DNA of 64,000 nucleotides, taken from assembly GCA_963576725.1 (NCBI GenBank), contig OY755241.1, positions 55,118,484-55,182,483 on the forward strand. The letters are read 5' to 3'. Shown piece by piece: positions 1 to 11,336 of the stretch (positions are counted from its first letter, which is position 1; each line of letters opens with the position of its first letter). Made by a program: the position numbers and the translations under genes. The notes under the pieces are model-generated. The model saw only the letters and a program-made list of their open reading frames with translations. It did no database searches and was not told the DNA's origin. This DNA is from Azorinus chamasolen. Its lineage: Eukaryota > Mollusca > Bivalvia > Cardiida > Solecurtidae.

Positions 1-356
1 CCAACACCAAATCTTCTTGCGTACATATGAAATCAAAAAAGCTATTAAATATTCATGATTATGATCATGCTCATTATTTATTGCATGGATATTCATGAGG
101 TTTAACCCTTTTCCTGTTCTATATGTATTCCAAATTTCAATACTTATTGAATATTTATTGACAAAATAGTTAGAATTATGAAAGGTGGAATATTGTAGCC
201 ATTTTTTAAAAAAACAACAACTAAAGAAACAGATCTATCAAATTCCATGAGCAAACAGAGCAGACCCTGATCAGTCTGATCTTTATTTGTAAATGCTTGA
301 AAGGGAGGGTGTTTATATGACGGAAATGGTTAATTCATTTTGTTTCTGTATTTAAG
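1..356. other. Intron segment upstream of the vWA exon, mostly a TTAA miniature element
   Basis: No coding exon is visible here. Positions 102-333 form a TTAA-bounded miniature element that starts TTTAACCCTTTTCC and ends ATGGTTAA, with a degenerate central hairpin around 250-290. The first 100 bases look like the tail of another copy (ATATTCATGAGG before TTTAA). The exon carrying the first part of the vWA domain, with its metal-binding DxSxS motif, is not seen and must lie off the left edge. Confidence 0.6.
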
Positions 357-492
357 AGACAAACTTTCGTTGTATAACGCCATAGACGCCGTTTCCAACC
401 ATGCAGTTTCCTCAGAAACGGGGTTAGCAATAGACAAGGCCGTGACGTACGTCTTCAACCCCGCATACGGGGCCAGAGATAATGCTACCAAG
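357..492 (+). CDS. vWA/CBM14 matrix protein, exon with the middle of the vWA domain
   Basis: This is the first visible exon of a secreted matrix protein. It encodes a segment starting DKLSLYNAIDAV and ending GARDNATK, which matches the middle of von Willebrand factor A domains, where an alpha helix is followed by the text just before the VIVITDG strand. The donor is AAG|GTAATG in phase 0, and the next exon opens in phase 0 with VMIVITDG, so the join restores a standard vWA strand. The acceptor could be TTTAAG at 355-356 or AG at 357-358, which moves the start by two bases. A miniature element ends 23 bp upstream. The domain mediates extracellular protein binding in this family; the metal-binding N-terminal part is missing from the window. 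Confidence 0.8.
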
Positions 493-1894
493 GTAATGTG
501 GCCTTGCTCTGAACGGGAAAAAATCAGCATTCTTATAATAAACAATCAAGCATATTTCAAAACATGAAAACTTTGTTCCGAACTTCTGGAGCGACAGAAG
601 CAAACGTGTTTGTTGATATTCTTGAGTCGATTGTTCAAACAAACTCGTCACCTTTTGACTTTTTTCATGGGTACCAGGGTGTTTGGTAGGGTCTGCTGAA
701 TCGAAAGAAAACTGTACCCGTGAAAAACTCAATACGGACGGACAAATAGACAGACAGACGGAATCGAACAAACCTGTAGTCTCCAACCGGTATGCTCAAA
801 GTATACCGAAAAATTCAACCGCTTTCAAATTGATATAGCTGGTTTTATATCAAACGATTGTGTCTGTATCCGTTATTTTCTTTATACGGGCATGCTTTTG
901 CACCTTTCTGGCATGAAAACAAATGAACAGTTAAGGTACAAGAGTGATATGAAACTTTAAAATCTGTTTACTTTTATATTCATAACACTGAGTAGGGTAT
1001 CACAAAAACACGTGAAATGATTTAGCCAGCGTCTGGCTTAAGCAAAGAATAAGATAATGAATCAAGAACTTAAACTTATTAAGTAAACTAAACGGAGTAT
1101 GTGTAGGCTGATGTCTCGGTTCATTTGAATACTGTAGTTGTATACATACGAGTATTTTCGTTGTCGTTACCCGCATCAGTACACCACAGCAAAAATGTTT
1201 AAAAATAATTTTTAAAGTATCAAGTTTTGAGGAGAACGAATGTAATGACGTGTAAATTAAATCTACTAGTATTGATGAGGACATCGAAAAGCAATATAAA
1301 ATGGTTTGTAAGTTAGAAATGAAACAAGACTTTTTAATTGGTGCATTTCGTGGCATACAAGTGACATTAGACTTATCGAAGCTAATGTTTTTGACGCATA
1401 TAATTTCACGACCGATTCAAAATAACACCCGGTTTTGGGCAGCCAAGATGGAATAACCAATCATGTTTGGTTCAAACGTGAAGCTGGGACATTGCAGATG
1501 AAATCAATATGTAGAATCTACTCACAATTTTGGTTGACCTTTGTGGCGTCTGCTCTACAATTGGATATGTACAATTTCACGACCGAATGGTACGGTTTAA
1601 TCAAATCATCATCTCGCCTAACACACCAGATCTAGATATTAATGTTTATTTAAAAATCTAAAAATAAGTTGGATCTTTTGCAATACGCATATTAAGTATT
1701 TTATAAGATCATAAATGGGAAAATTTAAATCTACAAGTTAAAATAGTAAATATCAATGTTAAATCAGGGTGTATAGCGTTTTTTATTACTCGTAACGCAC
1801 AACATATTCGGTAGATCTCATTAAATTTTAAGTGTTTTCTTTTTAAATTAAATGAGACAAAATATTTGTTGAATACAATTTTACGACTTCTATC

Positions 1895-2110
1895 GAAACA
1901 CTGTTGGGCCAACTTTGACCAACAACGTATCGTGTTTTATAGTTGGCTATGCAACGTTGACCCAACGAACACCAGCCAACGCGGTCAACAAGAGAAGGGT
2001 GGTTGGATGGATGACGTTGGCCCAACATTGGGCCAACATGCATCAGCCAACGCCAACGCAGTGCCAATATATACCAACCATTATATGACGTTGGGCCAAC
2101 ATCGGTCTGC
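1895..2110. repeat. Cluster of GTTGGCCCAAC palindromic motifs
   Basis: Several copies of GTTGGGCCAAC, GTTGGCCCAAC, GCCAACG and CCAACGAAC are packed into about 215 bases. The motif is its own near reverse complement, so it occurs on both strands. The unit spacing is irregular, so this is a motif cluster rather than a clean tandem array. Function unknown. Confidence 0.55.
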
Positions 2111-2318
2111 TATCTGGGATATAACAACAAATCATGAATATTTATTAGCTCAATTTTAATAAAAGCATATGCACACAAGGACTTTGGTATCGATAGAAAC
2201 CATAGAGTCAGAGCTATTATAATTTTATAAGCAAGCGGATCAGACCCTGATCTCTGATCTGAATATACTCTATAAATGCATGAAAAAGCGTTTATATGAA
2301 AGGAAGGGCTAAATTCTG

Positions 2319-2464
2319 TATCCATGCTTATAAAACTTTTCGTTGAAATCTGAGTTCGTTCTCAAGTTTTTGATTGGTCAGATTTGAGCCTCTGGCTCAA
2401 ATCTGACAATCAAAAGCTTGAGAACGAACTCAAACTCAACTAAAAAACTTTATAAGCATGGATA
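2319..2464. repeat. Long fold-back hairpin (CTTATAAAAC / CTCAAGTTTTTGATT family)
   Basis: The left arm begins TATCCATGCTTATAAA and the right arm ends TTTATAAGCATGGATA, with about 68 bases pairing on each side and a small loop around CTCTGGCTC. Related sequence with GATTGGTCAGATTTGAG recurs at 5799-5920, 12180-12245 and 19975-20290. It is a non-coding fold-back element family. Confidence 0.75.
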
Positions 2465-2898
2465 CTGATGTATTTTTTGGTTAATGTATACTTAATGTTA
2501 ATGTATCAGATGGCTCCTAAAGGAACTTGTTTACTTATGGAATAATACAGATATTCTAATTAATAATCAATGGTGCCATTATTTCTCACCTGAATATTCA
2601 CGGGGTAAAGGGTTAAAATTTAAGGAATAAGATTAAGATTTTCTGATTTGTTTGCAGAATTTTTTACATGTAACCATTTGAATTCACGATATGAAAATGG
2701 AATTGTCCATCAGTGTTTATATAGTCCAATTCTCAGAATTTCCAGAGGGTTTTGGATGCATTACAGTGGAAACGTTTATCATCAGCCCCCTAAATGAGCC
2801 TTGTAATCTGGGTCTATATTATTTGCAAATGTTTGTTTCCTAATGTGAAAGGCTAACAAGAGAAAGAATAATCTGATCAATGACACAATAAAAAAAAA

Positions 2899-2983
2899 GG
2901 GAGGCGCTAGATCGACGGTGTTTCGTGTACCCTTTGTTTGACGTCATCAGTTTGTGTGGTGCATCTAAAAATAGTACTGGAAT
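2899..2983 (+). repeat. Left terminal inverted repeat of the 8.27-kb element
   Basis: It contains GCGCTAGATCGACGGTGTTT, then GTACCC, TTTGACGTCATCA and GCATCTAAAAATAGT. All these blocks reappear in order on the opposite strand at 11087-11169, with a few substitutions and short gaps. The block GGTGTTTCGTGTACCC also resembles the satellite block GGAGTTTCATGTTACCCC. Confidence 0.75.
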
Positions 2984-3149
2984 TCCCCTTTATCTAAAAA
3001 TACTGCAAGTCTAATAAAGATCAGGTATTGTGCACTACAAATATACTACGACTAATAAAGAAAATACAGAATACATGTTTAAGTTGTATTTTTGTGAATA
3101 TGACAAAATAATCTATTTCGTAGTTGATAACTCCCATGCATGTCTATGA

Positions 3150-5775
3150 TAATGATGTTTTGGTAGATTTGCTACACGAAAGTGACATGAGATTCCTGAA
3201 ACGTTGTAAGGAGTTTCATGTTACCCCTTCTTTAACGTTGATGCGTTAAGGTGGCATGATATCTCTGATGTGTTGTAAGGAGATGATATGAAATTCCTGA
3301 CATAATGGATCGATTTTCATGTTACCCTTTCTTTTATTTTAAAACATTAAAGTGACATGATGTTCTTGCTATTTCATATGGAGTTTCATGTTACCACCTC
3401 TTTAGCTTTAACACATTAAGGTGATGCATGCGATTCCTGACATGCTGTAAGGAGTTTCATGCTTCCACGTCTTTAGCGTTGGTATATTAAGGTGAAATGA
3501 GATTCCTGGCACGCTGTTAGGAGTTTCATGTCACCCTTCTGTATATTTAATACATTAAAAATACACGAGATTCCTGACATGCTGTAAGGTATTTCATGTT
3601 ACCCCATTTTAGCATTGATACATTTAGGTGATATCAGATCCCTGACATCTGTTAGGAATTTCATGTTACCCTTTCTCTAGCTTTGATATATTAAGATGAC
3701 ATGAGTTTTTGTGACATGATATAACGAGTTTCAAATTGCACCTTCTTTAGCTGTGATAAGTTTAAAGCGACGTGAGATTCCTGACATGCTGGACGCAATT
3801 TCATGTTACCCCTTCTTAAGCTTTGATATTAATATGACATGAGATTCCTGACATGATGTCATGAGTTAAACTTTGTACCTTCTTTAACTTTGATAACTTA
3901 AGGTGACATGATATTCCCGACGTGTTGTAAGGAGTTTCATGTTATCCTTTCTTTATACAAAAAAGTGACACGAGAGTTCTGAATGCTGTATGGAGTTTCA
4001 TGTACCTCTTTTTAGGGCTGATGCCTTAAGGTGACATGTGATTCCGGACATGCTGCTAGGAGTTTCACATGAGGCTCCTTAAGGAATATGTTATAAAGAG
4101 TTTTATTTGACCACGTCTTTAGCGGTGATATAGTAAAGTAAAATGAGATACCTGACATGCTAAAAGGAATTTTATGTTACCCTTTTTTGTTTCGAAACGT
4201 TAAGGTGACATGAGATTCCTGACATGCTGTAAGGAATTTCGTGTAACTACATGTTTTGCCTTGATATATTAAGGTGAGATGAGATTCCTGACATGCTGTA
4301 AGGAGTTTCATTTAACCACTTTTTTAGCTTTATTTCATTTAAGTGACATGAATTTCCTGACGTGTTGTAAGGAGTTTAAAGTAACCTTTTCTTTAGCTTT
4401 GATATGTTAAAGTGACATGATGATTCTGATATGTTGGAAGGATATTCATGTTACCACGTCTTTAGCGTTGATACATTAAAACGTAATCAGAGTCCTGACA
4501 TGTTGTAAGGAGTTTCATGTCACCCGTTTTACTGTTGAAACAGTAAGGTGACATAAGATTCCTGATATGCTGTAAGGAGTTTCATGGTACCCTTTCTGAG
4601 CGTTAATACATTTAGGTGACATGAGATTCCTGACATGCTGTAAGGAGTTTGGTGTTACTCTTTCTATGCTTTGATACGTTGAGGTAGCATAAGATACCTG
4701 GCATGGTGTAATGAGTTTCAAATTACACTTACTTTAGCTTTGATAACTTAAAGTGACATGAGATTCCTGACATGCTGTAAGGGATCTCAAGGGAACTGAC
4801 ATGGGGTTCCTAAGTTATAATGAGTGCCTTATCACTACGTCTTTAGCAGTGATACATTAAGGTGGCATGAAATTTCTGACGCGCTGTAAGGAGTTTTATG
4901 TCACCACTTCTTCAGCGTTGATACATTAAGGTGACATTAGATTTCATATATGGTGTACATGTAAGAAGTTTCATGGTACCATTTATTTAGCTTTGATACA
5001 TTAAGGTGACATGATATTTCTGACATGTTGTAAGGAGTTTCATGTCACACTTACTTTAGATTTGATACATTAAAGTGACACGATGATTCTGATATGTTGT
5101 AAGGACGTTTATGTTACCACGTCTTTAGCGTTGATACTTTGAGGCGTCATGGGATTCCTGACATGCTGTAAGGAGTTTAATGTCACCCATTTTAGTGTTG
5201 AAACAGTAAGATGACATGCGATTCCTGATCATGTCACCCCCTTAGTGTTGAAACAGTAAGGTGACATTAGATTCCTGAAATGCTGTAAGGAGTTTCATGT
5301 CACCCCGTTTAGTGGTGAAACCGTAAGGTGACATGAGATTCCTAATATGCTGTAAGGAGTTTCATTTTATGATTCCTTTAGCTATGTAACATTAAGGTGA
5401 CATGAGATTCCTGACACGATGTAATGAGTTTCATGTCACCCCAATAGTGTTGAAACATTAAGGTGACTTAAAATCCCTGAAATCCTGTAAGGAGTTGCAT
5501 GTTATCTCGTTTTAGCCTTGATACATTAAGGTAACATGTTGTTCCTGACATACTGTAAGGAACTTAAGGATATCCCTTCTTAAGCTTTGATGCATTTAAG
5601 TGGTATGAGCTTCCTGGTATGCCATAAGGAGTTTTATGTTACCACATCTTTAGCGGATATACCTTCAGGTGACATGGGATTTCTGAAATGCTTTAATGAG
5701 TTTCATGTTACCCCTTCTTAAGTTTTGACACATTAATGTGACTAGAGATGCCTTACATAATTCAATAAACGTCAA
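3150..5775 (+). repeat. Left satellite array, ~69-bp unit, forward orientation
   Basis: A run of divergent copies of a ~67-70 bp unit with the blocks TTAAGGTGACATGAGATTCC, TGACATGCTGTAAGGAG, TTTCATGTTACCCC and TCTTTAGCTTTGATACA. By spacing I estimate somewhat under 40 copies. There is no open reading frame of note. The same unit in reverse complement forms the right array at 8050-10560. Confidence 0.9.
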
Positions 5776-5798
5776 GTTACCCCTGTTTAGATTCGATG

Positions 5799-5920
5799 TT
5801 CAAATATTATAAATCTTTTGAGCTGAGTCTGAGCTCGTTCTCAAGTTTTTGATTGGTCAGATTTGAGTAAATGCTTGAGTACGATCTCAGACTCAGCTCT
5901 AAAGATTTATGACCTTTGAA
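5799..5920. repeat. Fold-back hairpin at the inner edge of the left array
   Basis: The left arm TTCAAATATTATAAATCTT pairs with the right arm AAGATTTATGACCTTTGAA, and the inner arms share GAGCTGAGTCTGAG / CTCAGACTCAGCTC. It belongs to the same family as the fold-back at 2319-2464. Confidence 0.7.
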
Positions 5921-8049
5921 CCTGTTGCTTGGCATCTGACTTTGATCCAAATTGTTAGCAAGTGTAGCCTTACTTGACAGAGAAGAACTTGATCTCTTGA
6001 TAATTCGACATTTTATTTATTAGATGTGTCCTGTTGATAGTGCAATGATCCAGAGTTACTCGGTGTCTGATCATAATCAAAAAGTTTGACATTCGTATTA
6101 AAGTTCCTCAAACTGGACAATACTTACGTATGAACATGCAAAACTAATTTATTACATGTTATCAACATTACAGAATATTAGCCAAAATCATCTATCTTTC
6201 TACAATCGTATATAAACTACATGTGTGTGTTGTAGGGGGTCTTTTATGTTCTTATTTAAAAAAAATATAACGCGATCTGGGACTAAACTATAAACAAATG
6301 TTTTATATTGACAGGACGTCTGCAATAATTGCAAGCACATGCCTCTTTGACCAGCCATCAACAAAAGCATAGCCGCGACATAAGTGTGCAAGCCAAATCC
6401 CTATATAGTGATAAGGTCTACGAAACGACTTTAGGTTTACTATATAAATCAAAATATAAATAAATCACGCTAGGGGGCGTGAGCAGTGTTGCACATTCAA
6501 TTACTGCTCATGAACAGACTCAATAAAACAGAGTCTGCAATTTTCTCTTTTTGTGTTGCAATTTTTGCTTTCGGGGGATCACCACCCTTCAGAATTTACT
6601 ATATAAATCAAAGTCGACGAACGGGAGCGTCGACGATACAACCGTAAATCCTTTCAAACATTATTTCAAATATGAAACATACCTTGTGTTGTATTTGATT
6701 AGATTTTTTTATGATTTCAAGTCACTTTTAACACTCGTATTTTAGTCATATCGCGACGTCCAGCTTATTATGGCTATGGAGGCCCCCTGTATTGATGTAT
6801 GAGTACACCATAGAAGCAATATACTGGAGCCAGCTACAGAATGACTTCATTTCCGGGTTCAAAGTTCCAAACATGTTAAGAATAGTACATTTACAATGCT
6901 GAATTTCAAATGGATTCACCCATTTTCTTGACCAGTTTACATTTACTCTTAAGAAATTTGTTCTCAAAATAGTTATAAGTACGACAACAGTGCAGATCTT
7001 GATTAGCGGGCTCCATCAGGGACCTTCTGATCAGGGACTACACTGCTTGCAAACGATGTATATATCCGGTTCAAGTATTGTAAGAGTAAAGCTGCTAAAA
7101 GAGGCCATCATAGCTGGAATAACATGTTGTCCTGGACTTAAACAGAATGTAGCCTACTAAGTACACCATAGCGTGAATTGAAATATTCATAAAATGCTTC
7201 TGCTGTTGTTCTAGCAAAGACAGTTTGGTGAAATGTTCTTAGCACTAAAGTTGTCCACCAAGTAAAACAGAAATTTCATTAGGGAGCTTTCTGCTTTACT
7301 TTTATCTTGCTTTAAGCTGCTACTTTTATTCAACATCATGTTTGATTAGTGGTACCTATATGGAGGATTAGATAGAGGAGCTCGAAAACACTTGTATGAA
7401 TGAACGGGTTAATGTAGGTGGTTCTCTCTTAGATTTGTTTTAGACCTAACCTCTTTGAATAAATCTACCGAAAAGGAGCATTAACTATGGAAAAGGAGAA
7501 TTTTAGAATTGTGTAGTTTTGAAACCATTGTGAAAAATAGACCATTTGCTCCATAGGAGCAAATGCTCTATTTGTCACAATGGTTTCAACATGTGACTTT
7601 TACAGACGCACCAAAATGTGACACTAAGAGGGAATGTGTTAAAACATAGGATAGCTTAATGCTAGACAAAAGTAATGCAGACATATTCTTCAGGAGCTCT
7701 CTGTATTACTTTTTTACCGGTGACCATTCTTATCTACAAGTATTTCGTCAAAGAGATGGAGTACTGTACATACAAATAAGAAAAACAAGTGGGGGACTGC
7801 TACAATTTAATTATTAATGGCCAATACAACAGAAACTACAATGCTGTACCCATGTCCTGCAAACAAGCAGCACAAACAAATGATTTTGTCTGCATTCCGG
7901 TCTCTGCCAGTTGCTCTCCAACACAATGACTTTTTGTGAAAGGATCTGTCACACTTTGTACACTGCATCTGTTAATGAAAAAGAAACAGTCGTCATTTTT
8001 CTAATGCGTTATAAATGTTCTCTTGAGATCATATCATGAACATATAAGA
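5921..8049. other. Interior of the 8.27-kb element
   Basis: This 2.1-kb stretch between the arrays contains one short zinc-finger-like reading frame (7807-7968, minus) and several decayed miniature elements: a hairpin of the ATTTGCTCC type at about 7515-7592, a core relic near 7000-7045 and another near 7650-7720. The block at 6470-6545 (TGCTCATGAACAGACTC) recurs inverted near 18660-18710. No transposase, polymerase or capsid-like frame is seen. Confidence 0.5.
7807..7968 (-). CDS. Possible last exon with a PHD-like zinc-finger half
   Basis: On the minus strand a polypyrimidine tract and acceptor (TTTCTTTTTCATTAACAG) precede a 53-codon frame ending in TAA. It begins MQCTKCDRSFHKKSLCW and later has ICLCCLF, giving C-x2-C-x4-H-x4-C followed after 14 residues by C-x2-C. 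This spacing resembles the second half of a PHD/RING-type zinc finger, except that H-x4-C replaces the usual H-x2-C. A hydrophobic tail (SIVVSVVLA) follows. It lies in the middle of the 8.27-kb element, so it could be the end of an element-encoded protein, but no upstream exon was found in the array region. It could also be a captured host exon or chance. Confidence 0.35.
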   Translation of the reverse strand: MQCTKCDRSFHKKSLCWRATGRDRNADKIICLCCLFAGHGYSIVVSVVLAINN

Positions 8050-10560
8050 TTCAAAAGAAAATCTCACAAATGTCACCTAAATGTATCTACCCTAAAGAAG
8101 GAGTAACAAAAAACTTCTTACAGCCTAACAGGAAGCTCCTGTCATTTTCATGTATCCACCCTAAAGAAGGGGTAACACGAAACACCTTACAGCGTAACAG
8201 GAATATCATGTCACCTTAATGTATCCATCCTAATGACGGGGTAACATGAGATTCCTTACAGCGCAGCGGGAATGTCATGTCGCCTTAATGTATCCACCCT
8301 AAAGAAGTGGTAATATGAAAATTCTTTCATCTTAATAGGAATGTCAGGTCACCTTAATGTATTAAAAGTACAAAAATGAGTCATGCAGGAAACACCACAT
8401 ACAGAACAAACACACGCCCGAACAGCAACACAAGGAAACAGCAAATGTACATAAGTAGAAAAAACAACAAGAGACACACAAAGACAAAACAAACATACAA
8501 TAGGAGGAAGATGGAAGTACCGCCTTGGAACGGTCAGTGACAAAAGTCACTGGGGGTTAAACCGGTTTATGGGCGCCCAACCTCACTCTTATTCCATCCC
8601 CACCCTAAAAGACAAACAGTGTAACAGAAGTATCATGTCACCTTAATGTATACACCCTAAAGAAGTGGTTACATGAAACTCCTTACAGTGTAACAGGAAT
8701 TTCATGCCATTTTAATGAATCTACCCAAAATAAGGGGTAACATGAAAAGCCTTCCAGCATGACAGGGAGCTCATGTCACCTTAGTGTATCCACCTTACAG
8801 AAGGGTAACATGAAAATCCTTACAACGTAACAGGAATCTCATGTCACCTTAATGTATCAAAGCTAAAGAAGGGGTAACATGAAACTCCAATACAGCAGGT
8901 CAGGATTCTCATGTCACCTTAATTAATCATAGCTAAAAAGTGGGTAACATGAAACTCCTTCCAGCATGTCAGGAAGCTCGTGTCATTTTTATGTATCCAT
9001 CCTTCAGAAGGGGTTACATGAAACTCCTTAAAGCAAGACAGGAAGCTAATGTCACCTTAATGTAGCCACCTTACATGAGGGTAACATAAAATTCCTTGTA
9101 CAGCAGGTAAAAGCCAATGAAACGGTAGCATGAAACTCCTTAAAGCAGGTCAGGAATCTCATGTCACCTTAATGAATCAAAGCTAAAGACGTAGGTAACA
9201 TGAAACTCCTTACAGCGTAACAGGAATCTCATGTCATTTTAATGAATCTACCCTAAATAAGGGGTAACATGAAAAGCCTTACAGCATGACAGGGATCTCA
9301 TGTCACCTTAATGTATCCACCTTACAGAAGGGTAACATGAAACTCGTTGTATAACAGGTAAACGCTAATGAAAGGGTTACATGAAACTCCTACCAGCATG
9401 TCAGGAATCTCATGTCACCTTAATGTATCCATCCTAAAGAAAGGGTAACATGAAACCTCTTACAGCATGTCAGGAATCTCATGTCACCTTAATGAAGCAA
9501 GGCTAAAGACGTAGGTAACATGAAACTCCTTACAGCGTAACAGGAATCTCATGCCATTTTAATGAATCTACCCAAAATAAGGGGTAGCATGAAAAGCCTT
9601 ACAGAATGACAGGGAGCTCATGTCACCTTAATGTTTCCACCTTACAGAAGGGTAACATGAAAATCCTTACAACGTAACAGGAATCTCATGTCACCTTAAT
9701 GTATCAAAGCTAAAGATGGGGTAACATGAAACTCCAATACAGCAGGTCAGGATTCTCATGTCACCTTAATTAATCATAGCTAAAAAGTGGGTAACATGAA
9801 ACTCCTTCCAGCATGTCAGGAAGCTCGTGTCATTTTTATGTATCCACCCTTCAGAAGGGGTTACATGAAACTCCTTAAAGCAAGACAGGAAGCTCATGTC
9901 ACCTTAATGTAGCCACCTTACATAAGGGTAACATAAAATTCCTTGTACAGCAGGTAAAAGCCAATGAAACGGTAGCATGAAACTCCTTAAAGCAGGTCAG
10001 GAATCTCATGTCACCTTAATGAATCAAAGCTAAAGACGTAGGTAACATGAAACTCCTTACAGCGTAACAGGAATCTCATGTCATTTTAATGAATCTATCC
10101 TAAATAAGGGGTAACATGAAAAGCCTTACAGTATGACAGGGATCCCATGTCACCTTAATGTATCCACCTTACAGAAGGGTAACATGAAACTCATTATATA
10201 ACAGGTAAACGCTAATGAAGGGTTACATGAAACTCCTACCAGCATGTCAGGAATCTCATGTCACCTTAATGTATCCATCCTAAAGAAAGGGTAACATGAA
10301 ACCTCTTACAGCAGGTCAGGAATCTCATGTCACCTTAATGTAGCCATCCTAAAGAAGGGGATACATGAAACTCCTTACAGCGTAACAGGATTCGCATGTC
10401 ACATAAATGTATCTCCACTAAATAAGGGTTATATCTAACATGAAATTCCTTACAACATACCAGGAAAATCATGTCACATTAATGTATCCACCCTAAAGAA
10501 GGGTTACATGAAACTCCTTCCAGCATGTCTGGAATCTCGTGTTACCGTAATGTATGGATA
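8050..10560 (-). repeat. Right satellite array, same ~69-bp unit, reverse orientation
   Basis: Copies read TGTATCCACCCTAAAGAAGG, GGTAACATGAAACTCC, TTACAGC and CAGGAATCTCATGTCACC, which is the reverse complement of the left array unit. The array is interrupted at about 8362-8610 by unrelated sequence containing GGGGGTTAAACCGG and GGGCGCCCAACCTCAC. Within it, a segment repeats at an offset of 847 bp (for example CATGCC at 8703 and 9550, AAGCTCGTG at 8974 and 9821), so part of the array was duplicated as a block. Confidence 0.9.
8362..8610. repeat. Insertion of unrelated repeat in the right array
   Basis: The satellite unit stops after TTAATGTATTAAAAG and resumes at CAGTGTAACAG-like text near 8615. 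The inserted bases include an A/C-rich stretch and the block TCACTGGGGGTTAAACCGG followed by GGGCGCCCAACCTCAC. The origin is not established; reading frames in it are low complexity and unsupported. Confidence 0.5.
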
Positions 10561-10635
10561 CACCCTAATGGCAAAATGAAAGGTCTAACAATATGTTACA
10601 GGATGAAATTTGGGAAACCAACCCGATGATTTCTT

Positions 10636-10862
10636 TCAACCCTTTCCCTCATATAAACGCCTTTTCACGCATTTGCAAACAGAGTAGACCCAGATCAGAA
10701 GGCTCCTATAGGAGCCTCCTGATCAGGGTCTGCTGTGTTCGCTAATGGAATTCGATAGTTCTGTATCTTTACTTTCTAAACTGGCTATAGTGTTATTTTA
10801 CCTATGAATATTCAGTAGATATTGAAATTTGGAAAAAAAACAAAGAACAGAGAAAGGGTTAA
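10636..10862. mobile_element. Miniature element, CCCTTTCCC ends, between right array and right end
   Basis: Starts TCAACCCTTTCCCTCATATA and ends GAGAAAGGGTTAA, so one TTAA is mutated to TCAA. The central hairpin runs from GCAAACAGAGTAGACCCAG to CAGGGTCTGCTGTG around the core GCTCCTATAGGAGC. It lies inside the 8.27-kb element and so inserted after it, or was carried by it. Confidence 0.8.
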
Positions 10863-11086
10863 AACTAGATCTAGAAACAATCTTACCAGGACATAAATGT
10901 ATAAAACGATACACGTTTAAATGATTCCAGCAAAAATTCCAATTATTTGTCAGTTTCTTGGTATCCTGTAGAGAATTCATCGTCACATTTTGGCGTTTTT
11001 CAAACAAGGTGGTGGCCACTGTCCGTCGTCCATTGCTTTCCTTTTAAATAGTAAAATCCCGCTAAAACGTAGCTATTTTTGGAACG

Positions 11087-11169
11087 TTACTATATTTAGA
11101 TGACACACAAAATGATGACGTCACAAACACACAGAGGATACATGAAACACCGTCGATCTAGCGCGACCC
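11087..11169 (-). repeat. Right terminal inverted repeat of the 8.27-kb element
   Basis: Reverse complement of the left end: AAACACCGTCGATCTAGCGC near 11144-11164, with GATGACGTCA and AGATGACACAC further in. It is followed by a run of A and then non-element sequence. Confidence 0.75.
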
Positions 11170-11244
11170 AAAAAAAAAATCAAAAATATTTTTTCACCTG
11201 TCTAAATCGGTCATTAGAATTAGTCTAAGTCTGGATTTCTGAAA

Positions 11245-11336
11245 CAGGTGGTAGCATAATACAGGGCAAAAGTGATACAAAAAGCTCCCATAGGAGCTTT
11301 TTGTATCACTTTTGCCCTGTATTAAACCACCACCTG
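11245..11336. mobile_element. Hairpin miniature element core (CAGGTGGTAG type)
   Basis: A long nearly perfect palindrome: CAGGTGGTAG...TACAGGGCAAAAGTGATAC pairs with its complement ending CCACCACCTG, centred on AGCTCCCATAGGAGCT. Its outer text (CCTATGTTCAATAAATAAATG) matches other members of this family. It lies in the intron just before the second vWA exon. Confidence 0.75.

Larger units (their letters stand above)
493..2898 (+). other. Intron, left part: repeats, no gene seen
   Basis: Intron of the vWA gene before the 8.27-kb element. It holds a cluster of GTTGGGCCAAC-type motifs (about 1895-2110), a degenerate TTAA-type element near 2130-2310 with a short hairpin, and a long fold-back at 2319-2464. 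I see no exon-like reading frame with flanking splice sites in the rest. Confidence 0.5.
2899..11169. mobile_element. 8.27-kb inverted-repeat element with inverted satellite arms
   Basis: Both ends carry the same inverted sequence: 2899-2983 begins GGG then GCGCTAGATCGACGGTGTTT a few bases in, and the reverse complement of 11087-11169 begins the same way, with about 85 bases of clear similarity per end. Inside each end lies a 2.5-kb array of the same ~69-bp unit in opposite orientation, then a 2.2-kb middle. Both outer flanks are runs of 8-10 A, so a target duplication of that length is possible but cannot be proven. The plan resembles Foldback/Galileo-type DNA transposons, where the ends are built of repeats. 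No transposase is recognised; one short zinc-finger-like exon is present. It sits in the vWA gene intron. Confidence 0.7.

Noticed and set aside
3150..10560. Regularly spaced repeats suggesting a CRISPR array
   Set aside because: Units are contiguous, divergent ~69-bp satellites without unique spacers, in a eukaryotic intron.
2899..11169. A Polinton/Maverick-type large transposon
   Set aside because: The interior has no polymerase B, integrase, protease or capsid frame and is too short.
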